From Stercorarius parasiticus (Eukaryota; Chordata; Aves; Charadriiformes; Stercorariidae), in the NCBI GenBank assembly GCA_013396915.1, contig VWZL01005205.1, forward strand, positions 496,001 through 560,000: a stretch of 64,000 nucleotides of DNA. The letters run 5' to 3'. Below are positions 1 through 13,605 of this stretch, in pieces. How positions within the stretch are numbered: position 1 is the first letter of the stretch; the number at the start of each line of letters is the position of its first letter. Position numbers and translations under genes: made by a program. A model generated the notes under the pieces. It ran no database searches, had not been told where the DNA came from, and saw nothing but the letters and a program-made list of their open reading frames with translations.

Positions 1-2464
1 GACTATCCTGTGCAGATACCCTTGCTGCTGTGGCATAATCTCTTCAAGCTGCCCTAGCACCAGTAGAAATGCCCTTAACGTTTATTGGTGCCATAACTGT
101 CAGTGTGGGGAGCCCTGCAGTTGTGCCAGTTCTAAATGCCAAGTTATTTCTTTTACTTTGCATAGCAGAAGAAACAATTCCAGGATATGTTGTAAGGGCC
201 AGTCATTGCTTATACTGGTGTATTATGTAGCCTTAGTTAAGGTTTAATCCTTTGAATGGCTCTCTTTGAACATGAAGAACTGCTCTAGGACTAAATTCAC
301 TTTTGTGTCTGTGTATTTTTAAAGTAATTGTCCAAGAATGAGGAAAATCATTCCTTCAAGGAAGCTATTCTAGAATAGGGATTGGGGAGTAGCCCTCAGA
401 GTGTTTCAGGAGGTACTGTCTTTGACTTGAAATGTAAAACAAGCAACAGAAGTATTTGGGCAGCACCTCTGAAAAACATATTTACTATTTACTGATGGTC
501 ATCCGTGTTTTGTGAAAATAAATTGCATTGAATGTCAGGGTACCTATGAAAAGCAGTAATCAAATAATAGTTGTTATTCATCTGAAACATTAGACTTCTA
601 GTTAAAAGTACTAAATATTATTTAACAGAGGATTCTGCACACTATTATATTACTCACATCTGTTTAGGATTCTCTGCTGAATGTTTTGGTTTAATATTAG
701 TTGTTTGCAGAGTGTTGATTAGATGTTGGAGTAATTCTTTTCATTGATGCTGAAGAAGTCTATGCTGCTGCAGGTAAAGAAATATCTAGAAGGTTCACTG
801 TCCTTTTGAACTCTGAAGTAGAGCACATCTATATTCAAATTTGTGTTTAATGAAATAATGAAGGGGCAAAGATAGGGACAAAAAGTGTCCTATTTGGATA
901 GGGTAGCCAGAATTGTTACTTACAAGCTGGATTATATTTGATTTTTGTGAGAAAATAGGCAATCAGTCAATTACTTACAGTTGCATACATGTCGGTGATG
1001 GGAGGGAAATTACTGTTATGGAAGTGGAAAGAAAACATTTTCAGGAGGGCATAACTGTCACTTTGTTTTTCTTAGCTGATGCAAGATGGAGTTCTAAAGA
1101 AGTTTGAAGTAAAAGAGCCTGTTGGGGCTTCTGACTATTTCCTAGTGTTTGTTTGGGTTTTTTCTGGCTTGTTCCCTTGTCCCCTTATTTCTAGGAACAT
1201 GCTAGCTAGTTAATATCACCACTTTTTTAATTAGAAGAAACTTACACACCAGTCTTTTGTTTTATCTGTAAAATTGTTCCCGAGTCTTGTCTTTTCTGCA
1301 GTATTTTCTATGCACTTTTGTATGAATTACATGAACTTTATTAGCTCTTGTTTTCCATGGCAGTGCACAACACAAGCAGGCAGCAGCATTGCTCTCTTCC
1401 CCAGTAATGTATGGCACCTATCCCTTGGGCTCAAGGGTTGTTTCACAAATGCATCTCACTTTGGTTTGACACAAGCTACCTAACAGGGGTACAGGGACGG
1501 AAATGTATATTTGGGCACTATGTTGCCAAAGGAGTTTTTTGTTTGTTTAGGGGGTGTTTGTGTGTGTTTGTTTTATTTTTTTAATTTTCCTTCTGATTAA
1601 AGTCCTTTCAAAAGTGCAGATTGCAAGGTACGTGGAGGTCTCTTTGTATGTTTGTATGGAGCACAAAACAATTGGATACAACCCTGGTTGTAACCTTTAC
1701 CTGACACCGAATACAAATAACTCTGCAGCTTTTCCTGCAATACCAGAAAGCCTGTTTGTATCCCATGTAAGTCTGTTGCATTTCATCCTCCAGCCCATAT
1801 TATAACTGCACTGTTGTTCTATCATGATCCCTGCCTGCCTTCGTGCAAAAATACCCATGTCAAATTAATGGCTATATTGTTCAAGAATTAGTTGGTTTGC
1901 TGTAGGTTGTGGGTTGAAATGAGTATGCTACTGACATGCCGATAATGCATTGGTGATATTATCACTGGGGCTAGGATAAATTGGGAGGCCTAAACGAAGT
2001 ATAGGTAAGTTAGCATGGTAATTAATTTAGAATTTCTTATAGAAGCCTTTGAGCAAATCACAAAAGTCTCTTTTGCCTTAAATAATATGTCAAAGCAAGT
2101 CTTTTGTTCTTTGGTTCTGGAAACATAGTAGTGTTTCTGAGGTGGTTTTGCATCTGTAGAAAAGCTCTGTTGACCCCAAGATCAAGAGAACTTCCAGCTA
2201 TTGAGGTGTGATTTTTCCTTACCTGTGTTCCCTGGAGATAAATCTCATGTCAAATAGGGGTAACAGGAATGGTAAAATACTGACCTTAATTACTTACAGA
2301 AATGGGAATCCTACATAGTCTATTCTCATTTAGGTTTTTGTGCTGTCAGAACTTAAGAGGATGGGACAATAGAGGAAACAGAATTGACTGGTAATCATTT
2401 GGAACCATTGTACTTCCTGCACTGAAGCAAGCAGCTGCCAGCACATCTTTGATACTGCGTCCTT
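1..2464. other. Intergenic DNA, no gene seen
   Basis: AT-rich sequence with no open frame of coding character. An isolated AATAAA at 517-522 (+) could be a polyadenylation signal of a gene lying to the left of the window, but nothing coding precedes it here, so this is speculation. By human synteny the gene to the left would be PWWP2A or TTC1. Neither is recognisable. Confidence 0.6.
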
Positions 2465-2615
2465 CTCTTTGTCACTTATTTGTAGCCTCAGCTTTGCTGG
2501 CTGTGAAATGTACGGACAATAACTTCATTCAAAGAAGCGTAATATGGTTTAATTATAGTGTATATTTAAAAACAACTTGGGGATGAAAAGTGCTGTGTAA
2601 GTGCTAAATGTTATC
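2465..2615 (+). repeat. Degraded MIR-like (CORE-SINE) repeat
   Basis: The stretch around 2485-2521 (GCCTCAGCTTTGCTGGCTGT and following) is a decayed version of the MIR segment that reads CCTCAGTTTCCCCATCTGTA. About 80 bases later, GGATGAAAAGTGCTGTGTAA (2581-2600) matches the usual 3' tail of this class, a GGATGAAA...GCTATATAAGTGC motif. Order and spacing agree with one ancient, indel-riddled copy in + orientation. The family call is from memory. A RepeatMasker run would decide it. Confidence 0.5.
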
Positions 2616-3330
2616 CTCGTCAAAGACACAGTAACCAGATAATTAGTCTCTAAGATGCATCTAGTTATTCCATAAATTACAAATTAATTTCTCTCCTTAA
2701 ATTAAGAGTTATTGACACATTCAGCTTTTTTTGCTAATTGGTTTACATGACCAATTGGATGTATTTCAGTAAAACGGCTGGCGAAGGCAAATGTGTTTTC
2801 CAGCTAGACATTGCCTTATATGCAACAATTATAAATGGATTGGCTACAAAACGGAGCTAAGCACTGCAGTAAGGTCAGCAAAATAGAACAAATTTGTACT
2901 GGGATTTTCTAGGTAGATTTCAAAAGTGTGCTTATGATTGGGAGTCACTCCTGAAGTCATCTTGATTTCACAGTTTACCTGTCTCTCATCCTTGTCTTTT
3001 TGTCCGCATGCCATTCATAACTGGTATGTTTTGTAATTGGGTCCTCCTTTGAGCTTACTGTATACTATCTATCCAATGACTTGAAAGTCATAAAATGGAG
3101 ACATTATGGAGCCCATAATGTCTGCCCAGAGCGGAGGATTCCACACTAACTTGGTTCTTGCTGCCTCTCTTGTGATACAGTTTTGAAACCGTTCAAAAGG
3201 AAGGGGTGTATCATAAATGACAATGTATCCAAGCTTTTCAAGCCTTTTCCCCTTGCTTAAAAGGGCCAAACAAAAGTATTGAAAGCTGTAGTGGACTGCT
3301 TAGCCATGCCATCCAGTTAGTCTCTCAGTT

Positions 3331-3452
3331 TAAAAAAAAAAAAACAAAAAAAAAAAAACCAAACCAAACCCAAAACAAAACCAAACCCCTCAAAAACAAC
3401 CACACCAAACAAAACAAAAAACCTTAAAAAACTCACGGACAAAAAAAAAAAA
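3331..3452. repeat. A/C-rich low-complexity tract
   Basis: Runs of A interrupted by single or paired C (A12-C-A12, then CCAAACC and CAAAA units) extend over about 120 bases. The opposite strand reads as a T/G-rich tract and opens long but meaningless Phe/Val-rich frames. It is simple sequence, possibly a decayed poly(A) or satellite, with no clear parent element. Confidence 0.8.
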
Positions 3453-5990
3453 GTGAAAAATAAACAGCCAGTATTGAGGTCTGCAGTTCTTATGTGAGGG
3501 AGAGAAAAAGCCACACTGAGCTGGAATCTTCCCATGCCATATAATCACATAAATATAAAGATATTCAGGGTAATATTCATTTCTGATATAATTACACTGA
3601 CTTCTTAATCCAATTACACTGAGGATGAATTTGTCCCTCATGGTGTCTGCAAGCACACACACAAAAAAGCACTAACAACAGTTGGAGAGGTCATGGCCCA
3701 TTTGTGTATGCTAATGTCTCTGTGCCTGATGTGCACATTTCATCTTTTTATCAGATGCTCTGTTCTCTGACTAAAATTAGAATAAAAACTTGCAGTTAGC
3801 AATTTTCAATGCCAGACTTTTTTTCCTGGAATTGTTTTTGGTAACGTTTTGCTAGAGGCTTGGTTCTCATTCCTTCTTTGTCTATCTGTTTCTCTTTTAT
3901 TTCCGTCTTTCCACAGAGTTCCCTTTTATCCATCATTTTACTTCCTCAGGCCTTATCTGACATGCATGGTTTACCAAGTCAAGAAATGCTGTCATCACAG
4001 ACAAGTATTTTCAGCTCTTCTGATCTTGAAAATGTACCTCAGACTGTATGTGTCCCTCTCTACTCTGTGTATTCTTGCATTCTTGATAAAAATAATAAAT
4101 GGTCCCTAGTGTTTAATAAAAATGACAGGTTTATTATTAATTTTAAAATATCACAGGTATTGAGGGGGAATATTTAGGGAAATAAACTACAGAGGTTGCT
4201 CTCAGTCAGCCTTTTGGAGAGGGGTTGGAAGGATAGAGTTGTTGTGTCCTTATGTCCTTACTTCCTTTGGAAGACAGTACAAATTTTTAGCTATTCAAAT
4301 AAGGTCTTCCTCCCCCAAAATGATGACTAGTTGAGGAGTTGTTGCCATCTTGTCGGTAGCCTAGGGGTATGCATATAGCATTCAGCAGCTGAAGCTAAGT
4401 GCTGTCATCCCACCTCATCTTTAACAGTGAAGTTAATCTTGCAAAATCTCTTCATTTCTTTGCCATGTGCTGAACAGCTTTTCATTTGGATCAAGAAGCG
4501 CGTGGTACTTGGAGTTTCAGGTGGGAGTACCTTCCCTCACCTAATAAAGAATAGCTATGCTATAACGCTGTGTTGTCACATGCCTTAATTCTATTAGCAA
4601 TTTTGTGTTGGGGCCACTGTCTAACCAGGCTTAGTTAGCTTAAAGTTGTAGGGCCCTTTCTTTGCTAAAACTATGAGCATTAAGTATGCAAGGGAGAAAA
4701 TGCTGAACTGCTTTCAGGACACAAACATTCCCCTGTGTATTGACAGCAAAATATGCTTGGCATGCAGTGACTTTCAGTGCTCACTGAAATAAGAGCACTT
4801 AAAAGATACAGTCTGTCCACAAGACTGCAGAGTTCAATCATTAACACAGTGAAATGACAATTTGAACGTTAGGTCCTGATGGCTAAGATATCTGCACTTC
4901 TGACCACTCTTAATTCTTTCTAGATCTTAAACCATTTTGCTCTTTTCAATATATGACATTGTGTTCTCTTACAGATCTTTATTCTTGTCAGTGTCTCATG
5001 TTCTGTTTTCTTGTGAACTTTAAGTTGTAGAACCTGTTGTGCTAAATGTATTTCAAAACAAGGAAAAGTGTATCACCTGTATCTTATGCATATCTGATAT
5101 GCATGTTTTCTTACTGTTACTTAATCAAATTCCAGGTGGGATCAATTTATGGGTATTCAGGCTCAGCCTGTCTTCCTGTCAGACTCCATCAGTGATACTC
5201 AGCGTGGTCTTTGGCAATTGACTTCCTTTGATAAAGTCCGGTCACTTTTTAATTGCTCTTACCGTGTAATCTTGTAACTTCTAACTCTGAGAAAACACTA
5301 TTTGCAATTTTTTTGCACATCAAGAGAAAGAATCCTTCAAGCTAAGAGCTTGCTCTGTTATCTTTCAAGGGTGTGCTTGATTGTCAATTGTTGGGAAATT
5401 GCGTTGCCTTTAACTCAAGCCTTATAGCCATAGAAGAAACATTCCATCATCCCCAAAACAAAATAGACTGTGGTTCTGATACCATAATCAATAAACCACT
5501 GTGGTTTGTTATGTCAGGGTAAGTGCTTGGCAGCTGGTCCTCAAAACTATGTCAGAGATGATTAACATAAAAGACTTGATTATTCTGTCAATGATAAGGA
5601 CACATGGTGATCAGTGGAAAAATTTGCAAGATGGTAAATGTTGCTTGTCCAAAAGTTTTAGGAATGTAGAGTGGGAGTGATGCAGTCAAAATGGAAATTC
5701 TAAGAAATTGTTTTCATCGGTCCTGTCACAGACAAGTCGATAAAATTACAAATGCCAAAGTATAATAACATCTCTGTCACTCTGTCATTCAGCCTGTGTT
5801 TAGCCATGACTTCTGCATATCTAGCTATAGGCAACTCTAAAGACAGAAAACTAATGTTAATTACAACTAATCTTGATAATTTGCAAAACTGTTTGTTCCT
5901 TTTAACTGCACTGTGTAAGATAAGAGTGGCTGGATCTTGTGTTTGAGCTCCTGAATTTGTTGTTTGGCATGATTATTGTCTGTGTCCTAC

Positions 5991-6050
5991 TTGACAATTG
6001 AAGTCAATGGAAGTTTTGCCAAAGCATAATGCACAGAACTGGATTCTTGT
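5991..6050. repeat. Fragment of an ancient amniote interspersed repeat
   Basis: TTGAAGTCAATGGAAGTTTT (about 5998-6017) followed by GCC and, after 20 bases, ACTGGATTC resembles a repeat common in turtle, crocodile and bird genomes whose core is CATTGACTTCAATGGGAGTT. The core is itself nearly palindromic. The copy is short and diverged, and the assignment is from memory. Confidence 0.4.
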
Positions 6051-8728
6051 TTATATTCAGAGAGGATTGTGTTGTTAGCAAGAATCCTTGAAGAGTTTTG
6101 ACAGGCGATTTGGGGACATTGAGCAGGGTTTCAGAGCATTTCGATGAAATTTGAACTATTACGTTATAGGACTGGGCATTACAAGGACCTAAGCACGATG
6201 TCTGTGTTGTCCCACAGAATGTTTTTACCCATGTCATGCAGTTCTCCAGAGCTGTGCGCAGTCCATGGAGTCTGACAGCAAGGCTGAATTCAGTCAGGAC
6301 TTTGTGAATGTGCCTCTGTCGGAAAGCTGGAATGGTGTTGTTCAGATTTTTGCAGTTCTTCCATTGGTCAAGTGACTTCTAAAGCTGCAAAAGCCCAATT
6401 TTTATAGTCCTGAGGTTATCAGGAATGCTTGCTTTTTTGTCACATACCAAAGTCCTGTCTTTTTCTTTCTGGCTAATGTCAACTGTTGGTGTAGAATCTA
6501 CTGAGGCCCTATACCATTTTCTACAAAGTATCTTGCAATATCTGTAGGCCAGGGGTTTCAATGCTGTAATTAAAGTACATAACATCAGTGTGGTTTTTTG
6601 GCTTGGTCATACTTTTTTTGTTTGTTTGTTTTTTGTTACTGGCTAATTTAAATACTAGAGAATAAGTTGTGAAGTAAAGTAATATGCCTGCCTTAGGGAA
6701 GGAAACTTGAGTAGTGGTGCTCAGTAGGTACTGCAGATTTTTAAATGGTAGTAGAAGGCATGAAAACAGTGCAGAATGTTTAAACATGCTATGTTATTTC
6801 ACTGCGGTAATAGCAGTAATGTCTGATCTTGAATTATATATGAAGGATGATGCAGTATTAGTATCCTTTCTCTTATTTCTAGAGTTGTCAAACTGAAACT
6901 TTCTCTTCCCACCCCCCAGCAAATAATAAAAAGAAAAATGCAAGTCTTCAACAACTGTTTTGCCATCCTTGTGAGGATATATGTTGGTGTAACTACGCCA
7001 CATTTCTCTATAGTTGTTCTAATCTAATTTCCCATGTGGAGGCTTATCACAGAATAAGGGCCAAGTCTGCAGTACCAAGGATATGCTGATGTAGCTGTAT
7101 AGCACAGTTTATTTCAACAGATGGAGTTCCTTCCCCACTACAGCTAAAACCACTATGCTGAATAGTACATACTCTACTAGGAAAAGATACCTTTGCCAAC
7201 CTAAATTTGTTTCTATTCACTGGAATGGTAGGTTTGAAGTGTATTTCGTTTTCTTCATGCTTCTAGGAGGCGTAGTTAGGCTGTGAAACGATTGAGAACC
7301 GATTTAAAAATGCATTTTCCTCAGCATAGTTTATACTAGTTCGAAAAACATAGAAATTAAACTGCAATAGAGATACTTCATTCTGAAAAGGAAGGACATA
7401 TTAATGACTGCTTTTTGTAAAATTATAGGATTCCTCTCTTTAGGCTCAACCTAACTAATGGAATAAAAAGAGAAGGAAAACTGTTAGGAAAAAAAATGAA
7501 CTATACCATGTCATTCTATTTATTATAGGGGAAAGATTGGGAATGATTTAAAACCGCAACACTGCTTCCAAGAAATCTGCACTTCATACAAGGTTCAGTC
7601 TTTGTGTTTTTGAGGTCTGCAGTCTAGATAGTTAATGTTGGAGCACCACTGACATTTAGTATTGCTGTCACCCCCCTGTCATTGATTACTATGTCGGTTA
7701 GATGTTATGTTTACTGAATGTTCCATCACCAGTTCTTGTACTTCAGTCTGTTACATGTCTGGGGGTAGTCAGTTTGTTCTGATTTGGCATCCATTCAAAT
7801 GACAAAAATGTTCTGAAATGCAACTTGAATTTCATGATGTATCTTGTCAAGTGACACATTTCTGTAGTAAATAAGGTAAGGTGAATCATACAATGCAATG
7901 CGAGGGTCCCTGTCCCAAAAGAATTAACAAAGTTAAATCATGCTATGTCTTAACAACAATGGAGAAGTTGCAGTTAGGATTCTGCATAAAAGCCAAAGCA
8001 GCCAAATAGCTTAGTGAAGGGGAAGGAACAGAAGAAGGAAGGAAAAATTATCTTATCCTCTCTGAGATGAAGAATCAAAGATGTAAAAATCAGTATTGTT
8101 TAAAATTCAGTAATTGAAGCGTAACCAACATCACAAAGCATCCTCCATACCTTTGAGGAAGATGCATTTAGGAGCAACTTCTGGTTTGATACGTTTTTGT
8201 TGTAACATGATTGATACAGTTCATTCAGTTGCCTGGTGCTATCAAATTACTTTCACTGAGGCTCTCTTGAAAAAAGACAGATAGTTATACGGTTTTTTAG
8301 ATGTTTAAACTAGATGGCTTCATAAGAAAAACTACTTATCTAAACTTTTGTGTTATTCTGAGTAACTTCATTTTTCAAAAAGGTTGCCCTCATGCAAAAA
8401 GTTAGGAGGTTCTGAAGGTCCTCAAAATGAGTAAAGACTTCAATCATTTGGCATTGATACCTTTAGCTGATGAGGTGCTGCGATCAAATTGTAGACAGGT
8501 CAAATTCTGCTCCTTTAGGATTTGCATACTAAGTTTTTACAAGCCTAAATCCAATCCATTACTTCTTTTTCAATAGAAATCTTGTCCTAAAGATTGCATG
8601 TTTCACTGACTGCATAATCATAAGTAGTACATTAGACTTTAATATTGTAGTATTTTTTGTATTTTTAATAATCCAACTTTTTTGTAATGAATTTGTTTGC
8701 TTGTTTTTGAGGATTACATTCTTTGATC

Positions 8729-8822
8729 TCTGCTCAGGCAAAATTCCCATCGATTTCAGAGGGGTTTGCCTGGCAAAGAACTGAGCAAGTATGCAGTAAA
8801 GCCCTTGGAATTTTGCCCAATG
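8729..8822. repeat. Ancient amniote interspersed repeat, fuller copy
   Basis: CTCAGGCAAAATTCCCATCG (8733-8752) runs into ATTTCAGAGGGGTTTGCCTG and then AACTGAGCAAGTATGCAGTA. This follows the order of a known reptile/bird repeat pattern: a GGCAAAACTCCCATTGACTT core, its inverted half, then a TAAGGACTGCAG-like segment. It is the best of several related fragments in this desert. A further GTCAAATTCTGCTCC piece near 8499-8513 may belong to the same insertion. Confidence 0.5.
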
Positions 8823-11800
8823 TTTTTCACCTGGCGGGGTCCCTTTATGCATATTTCATAACCTGGCCTACCCTGTACTTGCAGGCATAGAACAGACTCA
8901 TGTATGAAACAGGAAAGTTTTAAATACTTGTATAAGCCTCTCTATTAAAACAAAGTAGTATTTTATAGTTCAAAACACTGATGTCTATTTTAATACACTG
9001 TAATTGGGGAAATTTGAAACTATTTCTCTGGTTTTTCATCATGGATTCGTATATATGTATGAATGGGTTTCTTAAATTTTTATCTTTGTGGTACAGTGAA
9101 ATTTTTTTTTCCTCTATGCCATAAATTTAATATAAAAGGGATTCGTGATACTAATTATGTTTTTCCCTCAGAATAAAATCAGATTGTCTGATTGATGCAA
9201 GCTTGGACCGGTGATAGACCAGATAAATACTGCTTCTGCATTCAGACTGGAGGCTAGGAATTCTTTGTCACATCAGGAGAGAGACTGTAGTTACAATTTG
9301 ACTATAGTTTTGCTTTTCCTACACCAATCTCAATTTGATTCTAATTTCTGAAGTCACCCAGGGTGAGTCAGATCTGGTCAAGCCAAAATAAACTCTTGAA
9401 TAATTCCCAATGGTGGAAAAAATGAGTCAATTCAGAGCGCTAAGCAAGTAGAGACAGTCATTATAGGCATAAAGCAACCACAAAGCTTTATATGGTTCAA
9501 TGGGAGAGAAGGTCCATCCAGTGAGTCAAGGTGGAATATAACTGGATTTCAGGGCTCTTCTGTTAGCAGAGCTGGTGAATGGCCAGAAGAGAGGTACAAG
9601 AGCTATGAATGGGGAGGAAAAATGGACTGATACTTATGTTGTGGGATTGCTTTTGGATTAATGTAAAGCAATACACACAAAAGGGAATAGATTTGAGCTG
9701 TGGCTTGGACTGGAGCATTCTTTTGAGGGCATACTAGGATAATCAACAACATGGAAATAGACAGTGGACTTAAAACTGTGAAGGCAGGTGATGAGGCTGT
9801 GACATGTCTTACACATTGAGAGCACAGTTCCTTGCATTCACTAGCATTTTTGTTGCCAACTGTATTGGCCTGGGTGCACATATTGCAATTGATAATTGTG
9901 CTTTCTCAATAGTTCTGGGAAAATCTGTGCTACTGTCATATACCATGGGGAATAGTTACTATTCTGCACAAACTGCTGTTAGCTGTGGGAAAAATTCTCA
10001 TGCAGAGACCTAGGAAACAGGAGAACTAGATATAACACAGTAACATATCAAAGTCATGTTTAAATATGCTTTATTTTTTGATAGTAGTACTTCCCGGCTG
10101 TTCATGATTATAGGCAAAATACAGTGCATGTGCTGAGTCAAGAATCAAGAAGAGTCACTAATACAGAGTGGGGTCTATGAGTATGGTTACAAAATTTGGT
10201 GAAAATTCCTTATATAAAGGTAGGACCTCAATGATAATTTTAATTTACAGTCAGGTATGTACCAAGACAAAATCCTTTGCTTTTAGCTCTTTTCTCCTCA
10301 TTTGTAGCCTATTGCTGCTACCTCATTACTACACTGTTCTTTGCCAGTGCAGTAAATCTGGAGACCTAATGGTGCACAAGCCCCTTGGAGGACAGCACTG
10401 ACTTTTAAAATATTCATTTCTATGCGGATCAGGGATATCCCAGTCTGGCTGTAATCAGAAGAAGGAGGAAGGAGACAAATAATCACTGAACATGACTGTT
10501 TAGGGAGCAATTTCTGTCAAAAAAACAATCAGCAGCAAAGGGTGCATACGAGCTGGCCTTGCACCCCCAAGCACAAGTAAGAGTGATGTGGGCTTGTTTG
10601 ATGGCCATAATAGTATAATTGCTTCTTTCTATTCCTTCATCCTCTAGCCAGCTGCTTCTCCTTCGCTGTGCTGAAATGCCTGTTGTTTCTCTCTGCTCGC
10701 CGCTGAGTAATGTAGGGCTACTGAAAGGTGCTGCACTGACAGCGCTGGGATCTGCACTTCTTTGTTTATACCCAGAGTGCAGGTATATCACAAGCCCTGA
10801 CAGTGCCCCTTGCTGTACTGGTGAGACACAGCCCTGACCTGCAGGGACAAATCACAAAGCAGAGGATCCTTAAGGGCAGTTCAGTTCTTGGTTATTCTTT
10901 TGTTTGTCAAAATGGTGCCAGCTGTGGTACTGAATTGCATGTTCTGGAACAGTAGTACAACTCTGCTTCCAGGCAGTGATCCAGGCAGAGATCAGTTCAT
11001 AGACTGAGTTATTCCAAATGGAATAGACCTTTGTGCTATGAAATCAGTTTGCAGCAAGTCTGCAGCCACTGGGAGTTGAACTAACTACCAAATTTATCTC
11101 ACGCAGGCTTAATGAACAGTCATCAGGTAGTAATGATCCTACCAATCTTGATTTAAATGTAAGTTATAGCAGGCGTTGGATTCCATGTCCCTAGTGTAGT
11201 TTCTTGTGCTATCCAAACCTCATCAAAGTGTCTTGGTGAAAATGATTTAAGCTAACATGTACTGCATGTTGGCAAGCAGCTAAGGGAACCCATGTATCAA
11301 TTACCGTGGCTCAGTGGTAATGTGTTAACTCACAGTAACTTCATTGTGTGCCTCAGTCCTGTGTTTTATTCCGACAGAGGCATAACTCTAGGTGGTTTTT
11401 GTTTGTTTGTTTTTGTTTTTTTTTTTTAGTATCAGGATAACAACACTAGTAAGGGTGTGTCCATCAATGCCACCTTCAGTGGGTAAACCCTAGATTATTT
11501 ATTTTGAAGAGAGATACTATGATAGTGAAGAAAAAAACAACCAAACAAAAATTATAAACTCATATCTGACCCTGTGTGAAGAAAATAATACAGAGGCCAC
11601 AGCAACTCCAGAGCTGGCTCAGCCAAGCAATGTCACATAAAGCTCTCTTTCTCTTTAATTTTTTATTTGGATCGTGTCTGTATGTAGGTCACAGTGACTT
11701 AAAAGAGAAGGCACTGACCAGACAAAGCCAAACCTTTCAAAAAATACCATTATTATGGGAGAAGGATTCTTCCTCAAACAGAAGACTGAAAATTAGTACT

Positions 11801-13284
11801 GAAAGGATTTCACTGTTCACTGCTGTTTCAGTTGATTGTGATTCCAGTTACCAGCAACTGAGCAGAGGAGGGACTTGCAGCAATTGTGTTCTCAGTTTGC
11901 CTGTCCCCTGCTTGTAAGCTTATCCAGTGCACAGCAGCAAGATGCTATGAAGCTGATTCAAACCATTTCTCTTCCTGCCTTTTTGTGCTGTGATGACCCC
12001 TAGCTTGAGCATCCTTTCTCAGGAGTAAGGAAGAGATGTGAAACCTCTCACTGCAGCTCCCCATACTGCTCTACATTTCTGCTTTCCTTCAGTCCCTAAT
12101 TACAGGGTCTGGCCAAAAACCTCTCCTGCTGCTGCCACCCTTAATAGCATCACTCAGTGGCCAATAACCACCCTAGTGATTTTGTGCTTCTCTGCAAGAA
12201 TTACTCCTGTATGCAGGGACCTACATAATCCATACATCTTTTCTGAGGAAACTATTTTTCAGCTGTGAGGAGCCTGAAGAGGGGAGGGAAAGTAGATCTT
12301 CTGTCTAGCCCTCTGGTCAGCCTTTGTGCAAGCACAAGAATAGCAGCATATAACAATAATCTAATAAGGATTTCTTCTAGGAGAGGAAGCTGGAGGCAGT
12401 GATGCAGCTGGGAAGAGTTAGGGCACAGAAGGTCTAAATACCTCTGGCCAAAGAGCTCTTAGTGAAACTTGGGTTACAAATAGTAATGCTGTGTGGCAAC
12501 AGTGCACATAAACCCTACAAAATCAGGATATAAACTGGGCCTAAGACTAGAAATCACTTGTAGAAAAGCTATATAGAAATGCAGGTTCATGTTTTTGAAA
12601 TCAACAGTGGAAACCAGTAGATTCTCCTTGGCTTTAAAATCTATGTTATACACCCAGATTTTTGTATCACAGTCCATGCACGTGTGATTAGCAAAATTTA
12701 GGTGGGTTTTTTTTTTAATACCTCTCTCTGGAGATAGCAATAACTTCAAGGCATTGTGTAGCAGTGATTTTTGTATTGAATCATCTTTTCACAGAGGTTG
12801 GGACTTTTGAGACAAATATGTTCTCAGAAGATGATGTTCCTCTGCAGAAAAATGTTTCTTTTTATTTTGAACTAGAGTGGTCTTTTTGATACTTTTTTAA
12901 GATTTCATTTTTTTTTTAATTTTCTACAACATTTTCAAAAGATTATGTTGATTTTATCATCTCACCAAATTACTGTTATAAAGCTATTATTTAATTACTA
13001 CATTTTCTAGTAAGCTAAGAGTTTTGGTAAACTAATTTTGTCAAAGTTCATTTGCATAGGAGTAAACAAAAAAATCAATGTGATTGGCACTATTTTGAAA
13101 ACTTGGAAAAGGAATTGACTTTATAACTGGTTTAAAACATTTGAAAATTATTTTCCAGGTTTGTGCCAAGTACAACTTTTGAGAGAGATGTGGCAAAGAA
13201 GTGGAATCTGCTTGTATTTTCCTGCTATGTTGTAAATTTCATTTGTGGACAAAAGGCATGATGCCTTAAACTTTACATGGTAAG
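8823..13284. other. Intergenic DNA, no gene seen
   Basis: Frames of about 70-110 codons occur (for example 11576-11917 +) but lack known motifs, convincing splice contexts or coding-like composition. Short poly(T) and TTTG runs occur near 11399-11428. Nothing else supportable. Confidence 0.55.
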
Positions 13285-13605
13285 GGTCATCTCTACTTGA
13301 GTCTTGAACAGTGCCAAGGATGGAGATTCCACAACCTCTCTGGCCTGCCTGTTCCAGTATTTCACCAGTCTCATGGTTTTAAAAAAATAAAGAAAAACAT
13401 AATAGCTAGTATAACTTCTCATATTCCATTATGTCTGTTCTTCCTCCCCTTATCACCATGACTCTGAGAAGTGTCTGACTCCATCTTCTCTCTTTGATCC
13501 AGTGAGGTAGCTGTAGAATGCGATAAGGTCTCCTCTCCGTCTTCATTTCTCCAAGCTGAAGAGACCCAGTTCTTTTAGCCTCTCCTCATACGTTGTACTT
13601 AAGTA
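13285..13605 (-). repeat. CR1 LINE fragment, antisense
   Basis: The + strand shows the complement of the CR1 3' region in the expected order: GGATGGAGATTCCACAACCT, then CTGCCTGTTCCAGTATTTCA, a variable segment, GATAAGGTCTCCTCTCCGTC, and TCTCCAAGCTGAAGAGACCC with TTTTAGCCTCTCCTCATA. These correspond to the familiar avian CR1 blocks (lone-pair downstream part of ORF2 and 3' end), inverted, so the element runs on the - strand. It is 5'-truncated and non-functional, as CR1 copies usually are. Confidence 0.85.

Larger units (their letters stand above)
2616..8728. other. Intergenic DNA, no confident gene
   Basis: No recognisable coding region. It contains an A/C-rich low-complexity tract (3331-3452), a tentative 96-base exon-like stretch (3950-4045, see findings) and a short ancient-repeat fragment (about 5991-6050). 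The rest is ordinary AT-rich sequence. Confidence 0.55.

Noticed and set aside
3317..3662. Frames on the - strand rich in Phe and Val, resembling membrane segments
   Set aside because: They are translations of the A/C-rich low-complexity tract, not a membrane protein.
11576..11917. 113-codon open frame on the + strand
   Set aside because: No recognisable domain, and no flanking exons or promoter signals. It is expected by chance in 27 kb of non-coding DNA.
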